Assembly: GCA_963806455.1 (NCBI GenBank)
Contig: CAWDXZ010000001.1
Coordinates: 124,001 to 188,000 of the forward strand
DNA length: 64,000 bases
Origin: Bog-756 sp963806455
Lineage (GTDB): Bacteria > Actinomycetota > Acidimicrobiia > Acidimicrobiales > RAAP-2
Reading direction: 5' to 3'
The notes below the pieces were generated by a model. It was not told where the DNA came from and made no database searches. It worked only from the letters and a program-made list of their open reading frames with translations. Positions 17,611 to 26,133 of the stretch are shown in pieces (position 1 is the stretch's first letter; each line of letters opens with the position of its first letter). The translations under genes were made by a program, and so were the position numbers.

Positions 17611-18441
17611 TTACCGCTCGTCGCCCCCCAGCTCGTCGAGGAGGGACTGGCCGGTCAGCTTGAACATGGCCTCGTCATCGGACTGCCGCCACAGGCTGAG
17701 CAGCCCGATCGAGAGGGGGTCGCACCCGTAGCGCATCGGTCCGTGGTCGTCGAGGACGGCGTCGACGATGAGGGCGGCGGCCTCGGGCGCCGGGGAGACC
17801 ATGGGGTCGGCCGACTGGCGACGGACCCGGGTGGCCACCTCGGCCATGGATCGGTACCGCTCGAAGCGGGCGGCGGCCACGTCACCGGTGCTGAGCCGGA
17901 ACATGTCGGTCTCCACCGGCCCGGGCAGGATCTCGACCACCCGGATGCCCGAGGGGGCCAGCTCGACCCGGAGCGTGTCGCCCAGGGCCGAGACGGCCGC
18001 CTTGGAGGCGCGGTAGGGGGCGTAGAAGGGGACCGAGGCCAGGATGGACGACGACGAGATGTTGCAGACCACCGACGGCCGGTTGGCCCGCAGCGTGGGG
18101 ATGGCGGCCATGGTCACCCCGACCAGGCCCAGCACGTTGGTCTCCAGCACGGCCCGCCAGTCGTCGAGCTCGCTGTGCTCGACCGGCAGGTAGGCGGAGT
18201 CGACCCCGGCATTGTTGACCAGGACACGGAGGTCGTCGGGGATCGCCACGGTGGCCGGGTCGTTCACGTCCAGACGGGCCACCCGGAGCCGTTCCCCGGC
18301 CAGGTCGGCCAGTTCGGCCCCGGCGGCCGGGTCGCGCATGGAGGCCACGGTGTCGAACCCCCGTCGGGCGAGCTCGACGGCGACTGCCCGGCCGATCCCC
18401 CGACTGGCCCCGGTGACCAGTGCACTGCCTCCGACGTCCAC
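17611..18441 (-). CDS. SDR family NAD(P)-dependent oxidoreductase
   Basis: A 276-residue classical short-chain dehydrogenase: cofactor motif TGASRGIG at 10-17, LVNNAGV, catalytic Ser in ISSSSIL and YxxxK as APYRASKAA. The start GTG at 18441 follows AGGGGAG. The C-terminal region is extended relative to short SDRs. It lies downstream of the enoyl-CoA hydratase-like gene on the same strand with an 85-bp gap, so it may be the last gene of that transcript. Substrate unknown. Confidence 0.9.
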   Translation of the reverse strand: MDVGGSALVTGASRGIGRAVAVELARRGFDTVASMRDPAAGAELADLAGERLRVARLDVNDPATVAIPDDLRVLVNNAGVDSAYLPVEHSELDDWRAVLETNVLGLVGVTMAAIPTLRANRPSVVCNISSSSILASVPFYAPYRASKAAVSALGDTLRVELAPSGIRVVEILPGPVETDMFRLSTGDVAAARFERYRSMAEVATRVRRQSADPMVSPAPEAAALIVDAVLDDHGPMRYGCDPLSIGLLSLWRQSDDEAMFKLTGQSLLDELGGDER

Positions 18442-18526
18442 GTCGTTTCTCCCCTCGGTCGGCGCCCCGACGTTCCTAGCAGAGCCGGGCTCACCACCGA
18501 GGCGCCGCCGCCGGGCCCGGGGCGGG

Positions 18527-19369
18527 CTACGACCCGCCGCCGGGGGCCCGGTCGAAGGCCTCGTCCCGCTGGTGGACGGCCTGTTTGAGTCCGACTTCGG
18601 CCGCCCGGGCCACGAAGGCCCGGGCATCGGCGGAGCGGTGGGCCACGGCGTCGTTGAGGGCGGCGAACCGCTGGAGCTCGGCCCGGCCCATCAGCTCGAT
18701 CCCCTGGTTGATCACCCGCTTGTTGGCGGTGAGCAGGTCGCGCCCGACCAGTGAGATGCGCTCGGCCAGCGCCAGGGCGTGGCCGTCTAGGCCGGCAGCC
18801 GGCACCGCCGCCTGTACCAGCCCGACGGCGGCGGCCTCCAGGCCACTCACGGTGTCGCCGGTGAAGAGGAGCCGCTTGGTCCACTGCGGTCCGACGTGGT
18901 ACAGCCACATGTTGGTCGGCGGCACGCCCATCGACCGCACCGGCGGGAAGCCGATCCGGGCGTCCTCGGCGGCCACCACAATGTCGCAGTGGAGGGCGAG
19001 GTCGGTCCCGCCGGCCAGGCAGTTGCCGTGCACCTGGGCGATGACCGGTATGGCGCAGTGCCAGACCCCGGCCCACCCGGTGCCCAACTCGAGCATGGCT
19101 GTCACGTCGGCCTCGATGCCACCGGGGCCACCTGCCCCTCCCGGCTCGAGGTCGTCGGGGAGGACCCCGTACCCCGACGAGAACGACGGTCCCGACCCCC
19201 GGATCAGGACGGCCCGCACGGCGGGGTCGTGCTCGGCGTCGGTCACGGCGGCGAGGAGCTCGCGGATGCAACGCGAGGTGAGCGGATTGTGCTGGTGCGG
19301 GCGGTTGAGGGTGAGGCGGCGGACCGCCCCGATCCCCTCGACCACGACGGCCGGCCGGTCGGTGGCCAT
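18527..19369 (-). CDS. Enoyl-CoA hydratase/isomerase family protein lacking both canonical glutamates
   Basis: A 280-residue crotonase-fold protein. The oxyanion-hole segment AQVHGNCLAGGTDLAL is present. At the position of the first catalytic Glu the residue is Asp (GGTDLAL), and at the second it is Val (GFPPVRSMG), so ordinary enoyl-CoA hydration is doubtful. Crotonase homologues with such changes act as isomerases, hydrolases or decarboxylases. It starts at ATG 19369, 4 nt after the acyl-CoA synthetase stop, so the two are an operon. A CoA thioester formed by the synthetase is the likely substrate. Confidence 0.87.
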   Translation of the reverse strand: MATDRPAVVVEGIGAVRRLTLNRPHQHNPLTSRCIRELLAAVTDAEHDPAVRAVLIRGSGPSFSSGYGVLPDDLEPGGAGGPGGIEADVTAMLELGTGWAGVWHCAIPVIAQVHGNCLAGGTDLALHCDIVVAAEDARIGFPPVRSMGVPPTNMWLYHVGPQWTKRLLFTGDTVSGLEAAAVGLVQAAVPAAGLDGHALALAERISLVGRDLLTANKRVINQGIELMGRAELQRFAALNDAVAHRSADARAFVARAAEVGLKQAVHQRDEAFDRAPGGGS

Positions 19370-19373
19370 TCGG

Positions 19374-20921
19374 TCAGCGTCCCCCGCCCGGCACCAACCG
19401 GTGCTTGGCCACCTTGCCCGAGGCGTTGCGGGGCAGCTGCGCCACGACGGCCAACCGGCGCGGCACCTTGAAGTCGGCCAGCCGTTCCGCCACGAAGGCA
19501 CGGAGCTCGTCCTCGGTCGTGTCGGAACCGTCGCGCAGCACGACCCACGCTCCCACATCCTCACCCAGCACGTGGTGGGGGATGCCGGCCACCACCGCCT
19601 CGACCACGTCGGGATGGGCGAACAGCGCGTTCTCGACCTCGCCGGGGGCGATGTTGTGGCCTCCCCGGATGATGAGGTCCTTGTTGCGGCCGGTGATCCA
19701 CAAGAAGCCGTCCTCGTCCAGCCGGCCGAGGTCGCCGGTGCGTAGCCATCCCTGCCGCCAGGTCTCGGCCGTTGCCTGCTCCTCCTTGAAGTACCGCCGC
19801 CGCGGCCCACCCCCCGCCACGGCGACCTCCCCCTCGGTCCCGGCTCCGACGTCGCCGCCGCCGTCGTCGACGATGCGGACCTCCACCCCGGGGAGTGGCC
19901 GGCCGACCGAGCCCAGGTGCCGGCCGCCGTCGCCGGAGGGGGTGCGGCTCACCGCGCCGAATTCGGTGAGGCCGTAGCCCAACAGGATGTCGGCGTGGGC
20001 GAGCCGGGCCCCCAGTCGCTCCAGGGTGGCGGGGGCGATGGGGGCACCCCCGATGGTCAGGGCGCCCAGTCCGGTGAGGTCGGCCTGGGCGAAGCGCGGG
20101 TGGGCCACGATGAGCTGGGCCATGGCCGGCACGACGAAGGCCACCGTCGGGCGGCGGCGCTCCACGATGGAGATCCACTGGCCGGCGTCGAACCGCCCCT
20201 GGTACCACCCGGACATCCCGCTCCGCATGGGCCCGTAGACCAACAGCGCTCCGCTGGTGGTGGCGAAGGGGGAGGAGGACATGAACCCGAGACCGTTCCA
20301 CGTTGCCGGGCGCGACGCCCCGGGGGCGGGGTGCGGCACCACCACGCCCTTCGGTGCTCCGGTCGTGCCCGAGGTGTACATGATGTCGGTGGGTGGGCCG
20401 GCCGCGGCCGGCCGGGGGGGCGAGCCCTCCGGTGGGAACGAGCCGTCCGGTGGCAAGAGGTCCGACCATTCGACGGTGCCGGGCGAGGGTGCGGTGGTGG
20501 CCAGCAGTCGGAGCCCGGGCAACCCGTCGGCCACCTCGCCCCAGGGCACCCCGGCGTCGGTGGCCGGGCTGGCCAGGATGGCACCGGGCTCGGCATGGCC
20601 GAGGACGGCCCGCAGCTCGGGGACGGCCAGCCGGGTGTTGAGGGGAACGGCGACGGTGCCGGCCCGGTGGGCGCCGGCGTAGGCGATGAGCCAGGCGAAC
20701 GGTTCGTCGCCACCGATGGCGATGACCGTGCGTTCGCCGGGGGCGACGCCCCGCTCGGCGAGCCCGCCGGCCAACCGGTCGGCCTGGGTGTCCCACTCGG
20801 CCAGGGTCAGCTCGGACCCGGTGGCCAGGTCGAGCCACGCCGTCGCCTGCGGGTGGGCGGCGGCCATGGTAGCCAGTTCGTCGGCTCCGGCCCACCTCCC
20901 GGTGGTCACGGGCGGAGGCAC
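19374..20921 (-). CDS. AMP-dependent acyl-CoA synthetase/ligase
   Basis: A 515-residue ANL-superfamily ligase that activates a carboxylic acid with ATP and CoA. It has the P-loop YTSGTTGAPKG, the A5 motif GYGLTEFG, the hinge region LRTGDLGRLDEDGFLWITGR and the C-terminal catalytic Lys in NASGKVAKHRL. The start is taken as GTG 20921 (alternative GTG 20909). It precedes the hydratase-like gene by 4 nt and follows the phosphotriesterase-like gene by 13 bp, all minus strand, making a catabolic operon. The acid activated is unknown. Confidence 0.92.
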   Translation of the reverse strand: MPPPVTTGRWAGADELATMAAAHPQATAWLDLATGSELTLAEWDTQADRLAGGLAERGVAPGERTVIAIGGDEPFAWLIAYAGAHRAGTVAVPLNTRLAVPELRAVLGHAEPGAILASPATDAGVPWGEVADGLPGLRLLATTAPSPGTVEWSDLLPPDGSFPPEGSPPRPAAAGPPTDIMYTSGTTGAPKGVVVPHPAPGASRPATWNGLGFMSSSPFATTSGALLVYGPMRSGMSGWYQGRFDAGQWISIVERRRPTVAFVVPAMAQLIVAHPRFAQADLTGLGALTIGGAPIAPATLERLGARLAHADILLGYGLTEFGAVSRTPSGDGGRHLGSVGRPLPGVEVRIVDDGGGDVGAGTEGEVAVAGGGPRRRYFKEEQATAETWRQGWLRTGDLGRLDEDGFLWITGRNKDLIIRGGHNIAPGEVENALFAHPDVVEAVVAGIPHHVLGEDVGAWVVLRDGSDTTEDELRAFVAERLADFKVPRRLAVVAQLPRNASGKVAKHRLVPGGGR

Positions 20922-20934
20922 GCGCGGTAGCGCG

Positions 20935-21906
20935 TCAGTAGGGGTCGCATCCCTCGAGGATCCGGCGGGGATTGTCCACCATCATCATGGAGATGTCCTC
21001 GTCACTGATGCCGGCGCGGCGCATCTCGGGCAGGACGTCCTCGGGGATGTGGGTCCAGCGCCAGTCCTTCCACCCGCCGGCCAGCGATGGCGGGAACCAG
21101 TCGACGTGGCACATGGCGTCGTGGGACAGGACGATCCGGTCGGCGAAACCCCGCTCGCACAGGACTCGCACCGACTCGACCCGCTCGGCCAGCGAGAAGG
21201 TCCCGATGCCGAAATGGTCGAATCCGAGGTACGAGCCCCGGGCCAGCAGGGCCTCGTGGTAGCCCGTGTCGAGGGTGCCCCCCGAGTGGCCGATGACCAC
21301 CTGGGTCAGGTCGACGCCCTCCTCCTCGAAGATGCGCTGTTGCTCGAGCCCCCACGGCTGGGGTGGGGTGGGGGTGTGGGTGGTGATGGGCGTGCCGGTC
21401 CGGCGGTGGGCGTCGGCCACCGCCCTGAGCACCCGCTCCACCCCGGGGGTGATGCCCGGCCTGTCGGTGGCGCACTTGAGGATGCCCGCCCGCACCCCGG
21501 TGTCCCCGATCCCCTCCCGGATCTCGCGTACGAACAGCTCGGTCATCGGTTCCGGTCCGCCGAGGATGGTGCCGGGTCCCCGGAAGTGGAAGTACATCGG
21601 CACGTCGTTGTAGGTGTACACGCCGGTGGCGGCCACGATGTTGATCTCGGGCACGCGCTCGGCCACCGAGACCATGCGCGCCATGTTCCGGCCCAGGCCG
21701 ATCACGGTGAGGTCGACGATGGTGTCGATGCGGCGTGCCTTGAGCTCGGCCAGGCGTTCCACGGCCGTGTCCCGGGCGCCCTGCTCGTCCCACTCGGCCG
21801 AGGTCTTCTCGATCTCGGGACTGAGCACGAAGACGTGCTCGTGCATGAGAGTGGAGCCGAGCCTGCCCGCCTCCACCGGTCCCCTCACCGTGTTGACCTG
21901 ACCCAC
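20935..21906 (-). CDS. Phosphotriesterase-family metal-dependent hydrolase
   Basis: A 323-residue PTE/Php-type TIM barrel. Metal ligands are His22 and His24 (MHEHV), the bridging Lys144 (GILKCATD, probably carboxylated), His177 (ITTHT), His207 (VIGHSGG) and Asp263 (LSHDAMCH), so the binuclear centre is complete. Natural members are mostly lactonases or carboxylesterases. The start GTG at 21906 follows GGGGAGGG; the frame is open upstream without coding character. It is the first gene of the operon with the acyl-CoA synthetase, consistent with opening a lactone to an acid that is then activated. Confidence 0.9.
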   Translation of the reverse strand: MGQVNTVRGPVEAGRLGSTLMHEHVFVLSPEIEKTSAEWDEQGARDTAVERLAELKARRIDTIVDLTVIGLGRNMARMVSVAERVPEINIVAATGVYTYNDVPMYFHFRGPGTILGGPEPMTELFVREIREGIGDTGVRAGILKCATDRPGITPGVERVLRAVADAHRRTGTPITTHTPTPPQPWGLEQQRIFEEEGVDLTQVVIGHSGGTLDTGYHEALLARGSYLGFDHFGIGTFSLAERVESVRVLCERGFADRIVLSHDAMCHVDWFPPSLAGGWKDWRWTHIPEDVLPEMRRAGISDEDISMMMVDNPRRILEGCDPY

Positions 21907-22101
21907 GGCCCTCCCCACAGTCGTCGGCCGCCCGGCGGGTACCCGGCCCCCCGGCCCCGGCGCCGGCAGTGCGTCGGCGGTGCCCGGGTCGCGCCCGGAT
22001 CGTAGTGCCGCCCGGACCAGGACGCCCGTCCGGCGGGTGCGAAACGGCCGGGGCCGACGACGCCCGGCGGCGGCGTGCACCGGATGCCGCGCTCGGCCAA
22101 G

Positions 22102-22593
22102 ATGCGCAACATGCGCGAGCACCGCTACACCCTCGACATGCCCCACTCGGCCGCCCGCATCTGGGCGCTGTTCCAGGACTACGACCGCTGGACGGACTAC
22201 GCCCCGATGGTCCGACGGGTGGAGGTGCTCTATCCGGGCGATCCGGACCACAACGGGCGCCTCCGGCGGGTCATCTACAAGATGCCGTTCGGGCGGGAGG
22301 GCTCCGCCCTCGAGCTGGTCACCGAGGTCGAGCCGGAACGCGGCTACACCTACACCATGATCTCCACCAAGCCGGGCAACGACCAGGTCGGCCACGTGCG
22401 GCTCGAGCCGCTGGACGACAACCGCACCCGCCTCGGTTTCGACGAGCGGTACAACCTGACCACGCTCCCGTGGAAATGGTTCGAGGGTCCGATCTACAAG
22501 TTCATCAACAAGAACAACGAGGACAGCATGGCCCGGGCGTCGGCGTGGTTGACGTGCCATCCCGAGTACCGGCCCGACCTGGCCCACTCCTAG
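22102..22593 (+). CDS. SRPBCC family protein (polyketide cyclase/START-like)
   Basis: A small helix-grip-fold protein, 163 residues from ATG 22102 (alternatives GTG 22075, ATG 22084, ATG 22111; none has a clear Shine-Dalgarno). The body begins YTLDMPHSAARIWALFQDYD, then YKMPFGREGS and TRLGFDERYNL, and ends in a long C-terminal helix. Such proteins bind hydrophobic ligands or act as cyclases. It is divergent from the phosphotriesterase-like gene and convergent with an alpha/beta hydrolase. No catalytic residues can be assigned. Confidence 0.8.
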   Translation: MRNMREHRYTLDMPHSAARIWALFQDYDRWTDYAPMVRRVEVLYPGDPDHNGRLRRVIYKMPFGREGSALELVTEVEPERGYTYTMISTKPGNDQVGHVRLEPLDDNRTRLGFDERYNLTTLPWKWFEGPIYKFINKNNEDSMARASAWLTCHPEYRPDLAHS

Positions 22594-22609
22594 ACGGGGC
22601 CTCGGTCAC

Positions 22610-22632
22610 GGGGCCCGGGCCACCAGGGCCCC
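22610..22632. terminator. Candidate bidirectional terminator hairpin
   Basis: GGGGCCC and GGGCCCC form a perfect 7-bp GC stem around a 9-nt loop, exactly in the 41-bp gap between two convergent genes. There is no T tract, as is common in high-GC actinobacteria. Confidence 0.45.
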
Positions 22633-22634
22633 GG

Positions 22635-23579
22635 TCACCGGGGTTCACCGGGTCGGGGGCCGGCCCTCCCCTCCCGTCGGCGGGGCTCCGAGTGGTCCCA
22701 GTCGGCCAGCAGCGTGCGGACCGCGGTGAGCAGGATGAGGGGCTCGTCGAGCATGGCGTGGTGGCCGGCCTCGGGGATCTCGATGACGGGAGTGACCCGT
22801 CCCAGCTCGTCGTACATGAACCGCCCGATGTCCTCGGTGACCAGTCCGTGCTCGGAACGGAGCAGGGCCAGGCGGCAGCGAACCTGGGACAGGTAGGGGA
22901 GGGCCACGCCGCGGATGCCGCTGCCGAACTGGGCGAAGACGTTGCGGTCGAACTTCCACTGGAACCCACCGGTGACCGGTCGCACCGATCGGCGGGCGAC
23001 ATGGTCGACCACGTAGTCGAGGTAGTGGGGCTGGGAGGGCACGGTGCGGAAGTGGGCCACCGCCTCGTCGACGGTCGGGTAGACCCGGGGCCGGCCGAAG
23101 GCCTCGCGGAGACGGTAGGCGCCGATCTCGGGGGCGGGCTCGGTGACCGGCGAGTCACCGATGATGGCCCCGCTCACCCGACCGCCGTGCCGGGCGGCGG
23201 TGGCGATGGTCACCATGCCGCCCATGCTGTGCCCGATGATCACCGGTGGCCCCTCGATCTGCCCGTGGTCGGCCACGGCCATGACCTCGTCGGTCCACTG
23301 CTCGAGGGAGTACGCCGGCCGGTGGCCGCTGTCCCCGTGGCCCGACAGGTCGAGGGCCAGCACCCGGAACTCGGAGCTGAACGTGGCCGCCACGTGGGTC
23401 CACCAATGGGCATGGGCGCCACCGCCGTGCACGAACACCAGGCCCCGGGCGTTTTCGGGCCCGCAGGCCAGGGCGTGGATGCGGCACCCGTCCACGTCGA
23501 CCTCGATGTCGCTCTGCTCGACGGCCAAGGCCCTCTGGAACCACCCCGGGGCCCCGGGCAGGGGGTCGTAGTCGCTCAC
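22635..23579 (-). CDS. Alpha/beta hydrolase
   Basis: A 314-residue alpha/beta-fold hydrolase. It has the oxyanion HGGGAHAHWW, the strand motif ALDLSGHGDS, the nucleophile Ser in IIGHSMGGM and the catalytic His in IPEAGHHAMLDEP. The GTG at 23579 (VSDYDPLPG) is proposed as start because coding character is lost upstream, although the frame remains open to 23816. It lies 73 bp downstream of the questin-oxidase-like gene on the same strand. Probably an esterase or C-C hydrolase of catabolism. Confidence 0.88.
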   Translation of the reverse strand: MSDYDPLPGAPGWFQRALAVEQSDIEVDVDGCRIHALACGPENARGLVFVHGGGAHAHWWTHVAATFSSEFRVLALDLSGHGDSGHRPAYSLEQWTDEVMAVADHGQIEGPPVIIGHSMGGMVTIATAARHGGRVSGAIIGDSPVTEPAPEIGAYRLREAFGRPRVYPTVDEAVAHFRTVPSQPHYLDYVVDHVARRSVRPVTGGFQWKFDRNVFAQFGSGIRGVALPYLSQVRCRLALLRSEHGLVTEDIGRFMYDELGRVTPVIEIPEAGHHAMLDEPLILLTAVRTLLADWDHSEPRRREGRAGPRPGEPR

Positions 23580-23652
23580 GGTCCCGATCAGAGCACAGCG
23601 GCCCGGGGCCGAGGCGCCGGTCGAGAGCCGGCCGGTCCCGCCGCGAGCGGGA

Positions 23653-24615
23653 TCACCCCCGGTTCGAGACCTGGTCGGCGGCGGCGGCGAACACCGGGTC
23701 GCCGCTGATGTCGAGACCCCGCCGGCAGGCCTCGACCAGCTTGACCTGGTGGGGGTCACCGCTCGCCGCCGCCCGCCCGACCACGGCGGGGTCCCACCCG
23801 GTCCGGACGCCGACACCCACCGTGCCGGTGTCGGCGTGCCCCGCCGTGCCGGTGTCGGCGTACATGGCCTCGTGGTCGGCCCGCACCTGGGCCAGCGCGG
23901 CGGCGCCGTCCTCGGGTGCCAGGTGGCCGGCCATCAGCTCGACGGCCATGGCCCCGGTCACCCCGTGCAGGTTGAAGATGTTCGGGGCGGCCAGGTAGTG
24001 GTGCGCACCGGTGGCCGCCTCTCCGGTCACGGCGAGCACGAGGTCGCCGGCCGGGCCCGCCCCGGCCGGGGCTTCGCCGATCCGGAAGCGGGCCGCCCAG
24101 TAGCCGAGGGCCCGGGCCAGCTCGGCCCGGCGGGGTGCGGTGTCGGCGGCGTCGACGGCCCGTACGGCGTGCGCCGTCCGGATGGCGCCGTGGAACAGGG
24201 CGGTGGACAGGCCGGGCATGAGGCGCGGCACCCAGCGGGCCACCACCGGTGGCCACCCCTCGTCGGCCATGGACGCGGCGAAGAACCCCAGCCATTCGGG
24301 GAGCCGTCCGTACCGGCCGAGGGCATCCTGCCAGTCGAACCGGTCCCGGCTGCCTGGATCGACGGCGGCCGGGCCCCGGCCGACCATGGACACCGACCGG
24401 CGGGCCCAGGGTTCGACCAGTTCCTCGCATCCCAGGGTGGCCAGCGCCTCACAGGCCATGGGGCCGTGGTTGACGAAGCCGTTGGGCAGCTCGAAGTCGG
24501 AGTCGGCCATCCGCTCGAGGGCCTCGTCCAGCTCGGGGGCGGCGGTGCCGGCGTGGACGGCGCCGTCCGGCGGACCGTCGGCACCGGCGGGTTGCGCGCG
24601 TCGTTCACCGGCCAT
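23653..24615 (-). CDS. Questin oxidase-like (DUF4243) family protein
   Basis: A 320-residue protein resembling the questin oxidase family, whose fungal members cleave an anthraquinone ring by Baeyer-Villiger-type chemistry. Recognisable elements are GFVNHGPMACEALATLG (residues about 46-62), RFDWQDALGRYGRLPEW, LFHGAIRTAHAVRA and a late NLHGVTGAMAVELM with conserved His. ATG 24615 is the start. Expressed with the alpha/beta hydrolase downstream, it could open a polyketide-like or aromatic ring; the substrate is inferred. A DTGTxxH repeat (ADTGTAGHADTGT) near residue 250 is a small in-frame duplication. Confidence 0.7.
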   Translation of the reverse strand: MAGERRAQPAGADGPPDGAVHAGTAAPELDEALERMADSDFELPNGFVNHGPMACEALATLGCEELVEPWARRSVSMVGRGPAAVDPGSRDRFDWQDALGRYGRLPEWLGFFAASMADEGWPPVVARWVPRLMPGLSTALFHGAIRTAHAVRAVDAADTAPRRAELARALGYWAARFRIGEAPAGAGPAGDLVLAVTGEAATGAHHYLAAPNIFNLHGVTGAMAVELMAGHLAPEDGAAALAQVRADHEAMYADTGTAGHADTGTVGVGVRTGWDPAVVGRAAASGDPHQVKLVEACRRGLDISGDPVFAAAADQVSNRG

Positions 24616-24716
24616 GCTCCCAGCCTAGGGACGGGTCCGGGGGACCGTCCGCCGCCCCCGAAGTGGGACCGGTCCCCGATGACGATCTATTCTCGGAGCA
24701 AGGAGGGGGTGCACCT

Positions 24717-26057
24717 GTGGTCCAATCACTGACAGAAGCGCCGGGCGGCATCGATGAGACGATCGACGAGCTGCGGTCGTGGCTCGAGCTCAACTGGGAC
24801 CCCGACCTCACGGTCGGCGAGTGGTGGGAGCGGCTCGGCCTGGCCGGGTGGTCCGCGCCCAGCCTGCCCACCAACGCCTACGGGCGGGGGGCCTCCCGCA
24901 GCGCCGGTATCGCCATCGCCCGGGAGATCGCCGAGTTCGGCGCGCTGGGCGCACCGAACGGCCTGGGGCTCATGCTGGCCGCCCCCACCATCGCCGACCA
25001 CGGCAGCCAGGAGCAGATCGACCTGTTCGTGCGCGAGATCGTGACCGGCCAGCGGGCCTGGTGCCAGCTGTTCAGCGAGCCCGGAGCCGGATCGGACCTG
25101 GCCGGGCTGACCACCCGCGCCGTCGAGGACGGGGACGAGTGGGTCGTCAACGGGCAGAAGGTGTGGACCTCGCTGGGCCAGAGTGCAGACCTGGCCATGC
25201 TGCTGGCCCGCACCGACCCCGACCTGCCCAAGCACCAGGGCATCACCTACTTCGCCCTCGACATGCGCCAGCCGGGCGTCGAGGTCCGTCCGCTCCGCGA
25301 GATGACCGGGCACGCCATGTTCAACGAGACGTTCATCACCGACGCCCGGGTGCCCACCTCCTCGATCATCGGCGGACGGGGGAAGGGATGGGCGGTGGCC
25401 AACACCACCCTCGGGCACGAGCGGGCCGGCCTCGGCGCCGGTGGCGGCAACGCCGGTGCGGCCATCGTCACGGCGGGGACCGTGGCGGGCAACCTGTCGC
25501 GCCGGGTCGGCGACTTCGTGCCCGGCCCGGGGTCCTCGTCGGCGAAGGGCCGCCCTCCGGCCCGCCGTGGGCCCCGCACGGCCGGCGTCCTCGACCTCCT
25601 CATCGGGCTGGCCCGCAGCAACGCCACGAGCGGTGAGGCCACCGTCCGCCAGGACCTGGCCCGGCTGTACACCCTCGAGGCGCTGGGCCGTTACAACACC
25701 GAACGTCTGAAGGCCGCCCGGGCCGCCGGCCGGGACGTCCCCGGCATGGCCAACCTGTCCAAGCTCCTGATGAGCACCATCGTGCGCCTCCAACGCGACC
25801 TCGGCCTGGGCATCGTGGGCGCCCAGGGGATGCTGCACGCCTACGACCCCGGCGACCAGGCCGCGTTGGACGAGGCCACCGGCAACCCACTGCTCTCCGC
25901 CGTCACCACCACCGCGCTCTACGCCCAGGCCCCCTCGATCTACGGGGGCACCGACCAGATCCAGCGCAACATCATCGGCGAGCGCGTCCTCGGGTTGCCG
26001 AAGGAGCCCTCCAACGACCGGGACCGCCCGTTCTCGGAGCTGCCGAGGAACGGCTGA
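24717..26057 (+). CDS. Acyl-CoA dehydrogenase
   Basis: A 446-residue FAD-dependent acyl-CoA dehydrogenase: N-terminal helical domain, the CQLFSEPGAGSDLAGL segment and VNGQKVWTSLGQ of the middle domain, then a C-terminal helical domain with the closing IYGGTDQIQRNIIGERVLG. The usual catalytic Glu position (YEGT in medium-chain enzymes) is Gly here. A Gly/Ser/Arg/Pro-rich insert (about residues 267-286) interrupts the C-terminal domain. The start is GTG 24717, 10 nt after a strong AAGGAGG. It heads a plus-strand operon with an SDR, a ferritin-like protein and an esterase. Confidence 0.9.
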   Translation: MVQSLTEAPGGIDETIDELRSWLELNWDPDLTVGEWWERLGLAGWSAPSLPTNAYGRGASRSAGIAIAREIAEFGALGAPNGLGLMLAAPTIADHGSQEQIDLFVREIVTGQRAWCQLFSEPGAGSDLAGLTTRAVEDGDEWVVNGQKVWTSLGQSADLAMLLARTDPDLPKHQGITYFALDMRQPGVEVRPLREMTGHAMFNETFITDARVPTSSIIGGRGKGWAVANTTLGHERAGLGAGGGNAGAAIVTAGTVAGNLSRRVGDFVPGPGSSSAKGRPPARRGPRTAGVLDLLIGLARSNATSGEATVRQDLARLYTLEALGRYNTERLKAARAAGRDVPGMANLSKLLMSTIVRLQRDLGLGIVGAQGMLHAYDPGDQAALDEATGNPLLSAVTTTALYAQAPSIYGGTDQIQRNIIGERVLGLPKEPSNDRDRPFSELPRNG

Positions 26058-26133
26058 TCGTCGGGGAGCGTCACATCGCCGGGCTGCCTCCCATGGTGAC
26101 GGCGCGCCGACGGACGTCAAGGAAGGAAGTGGA

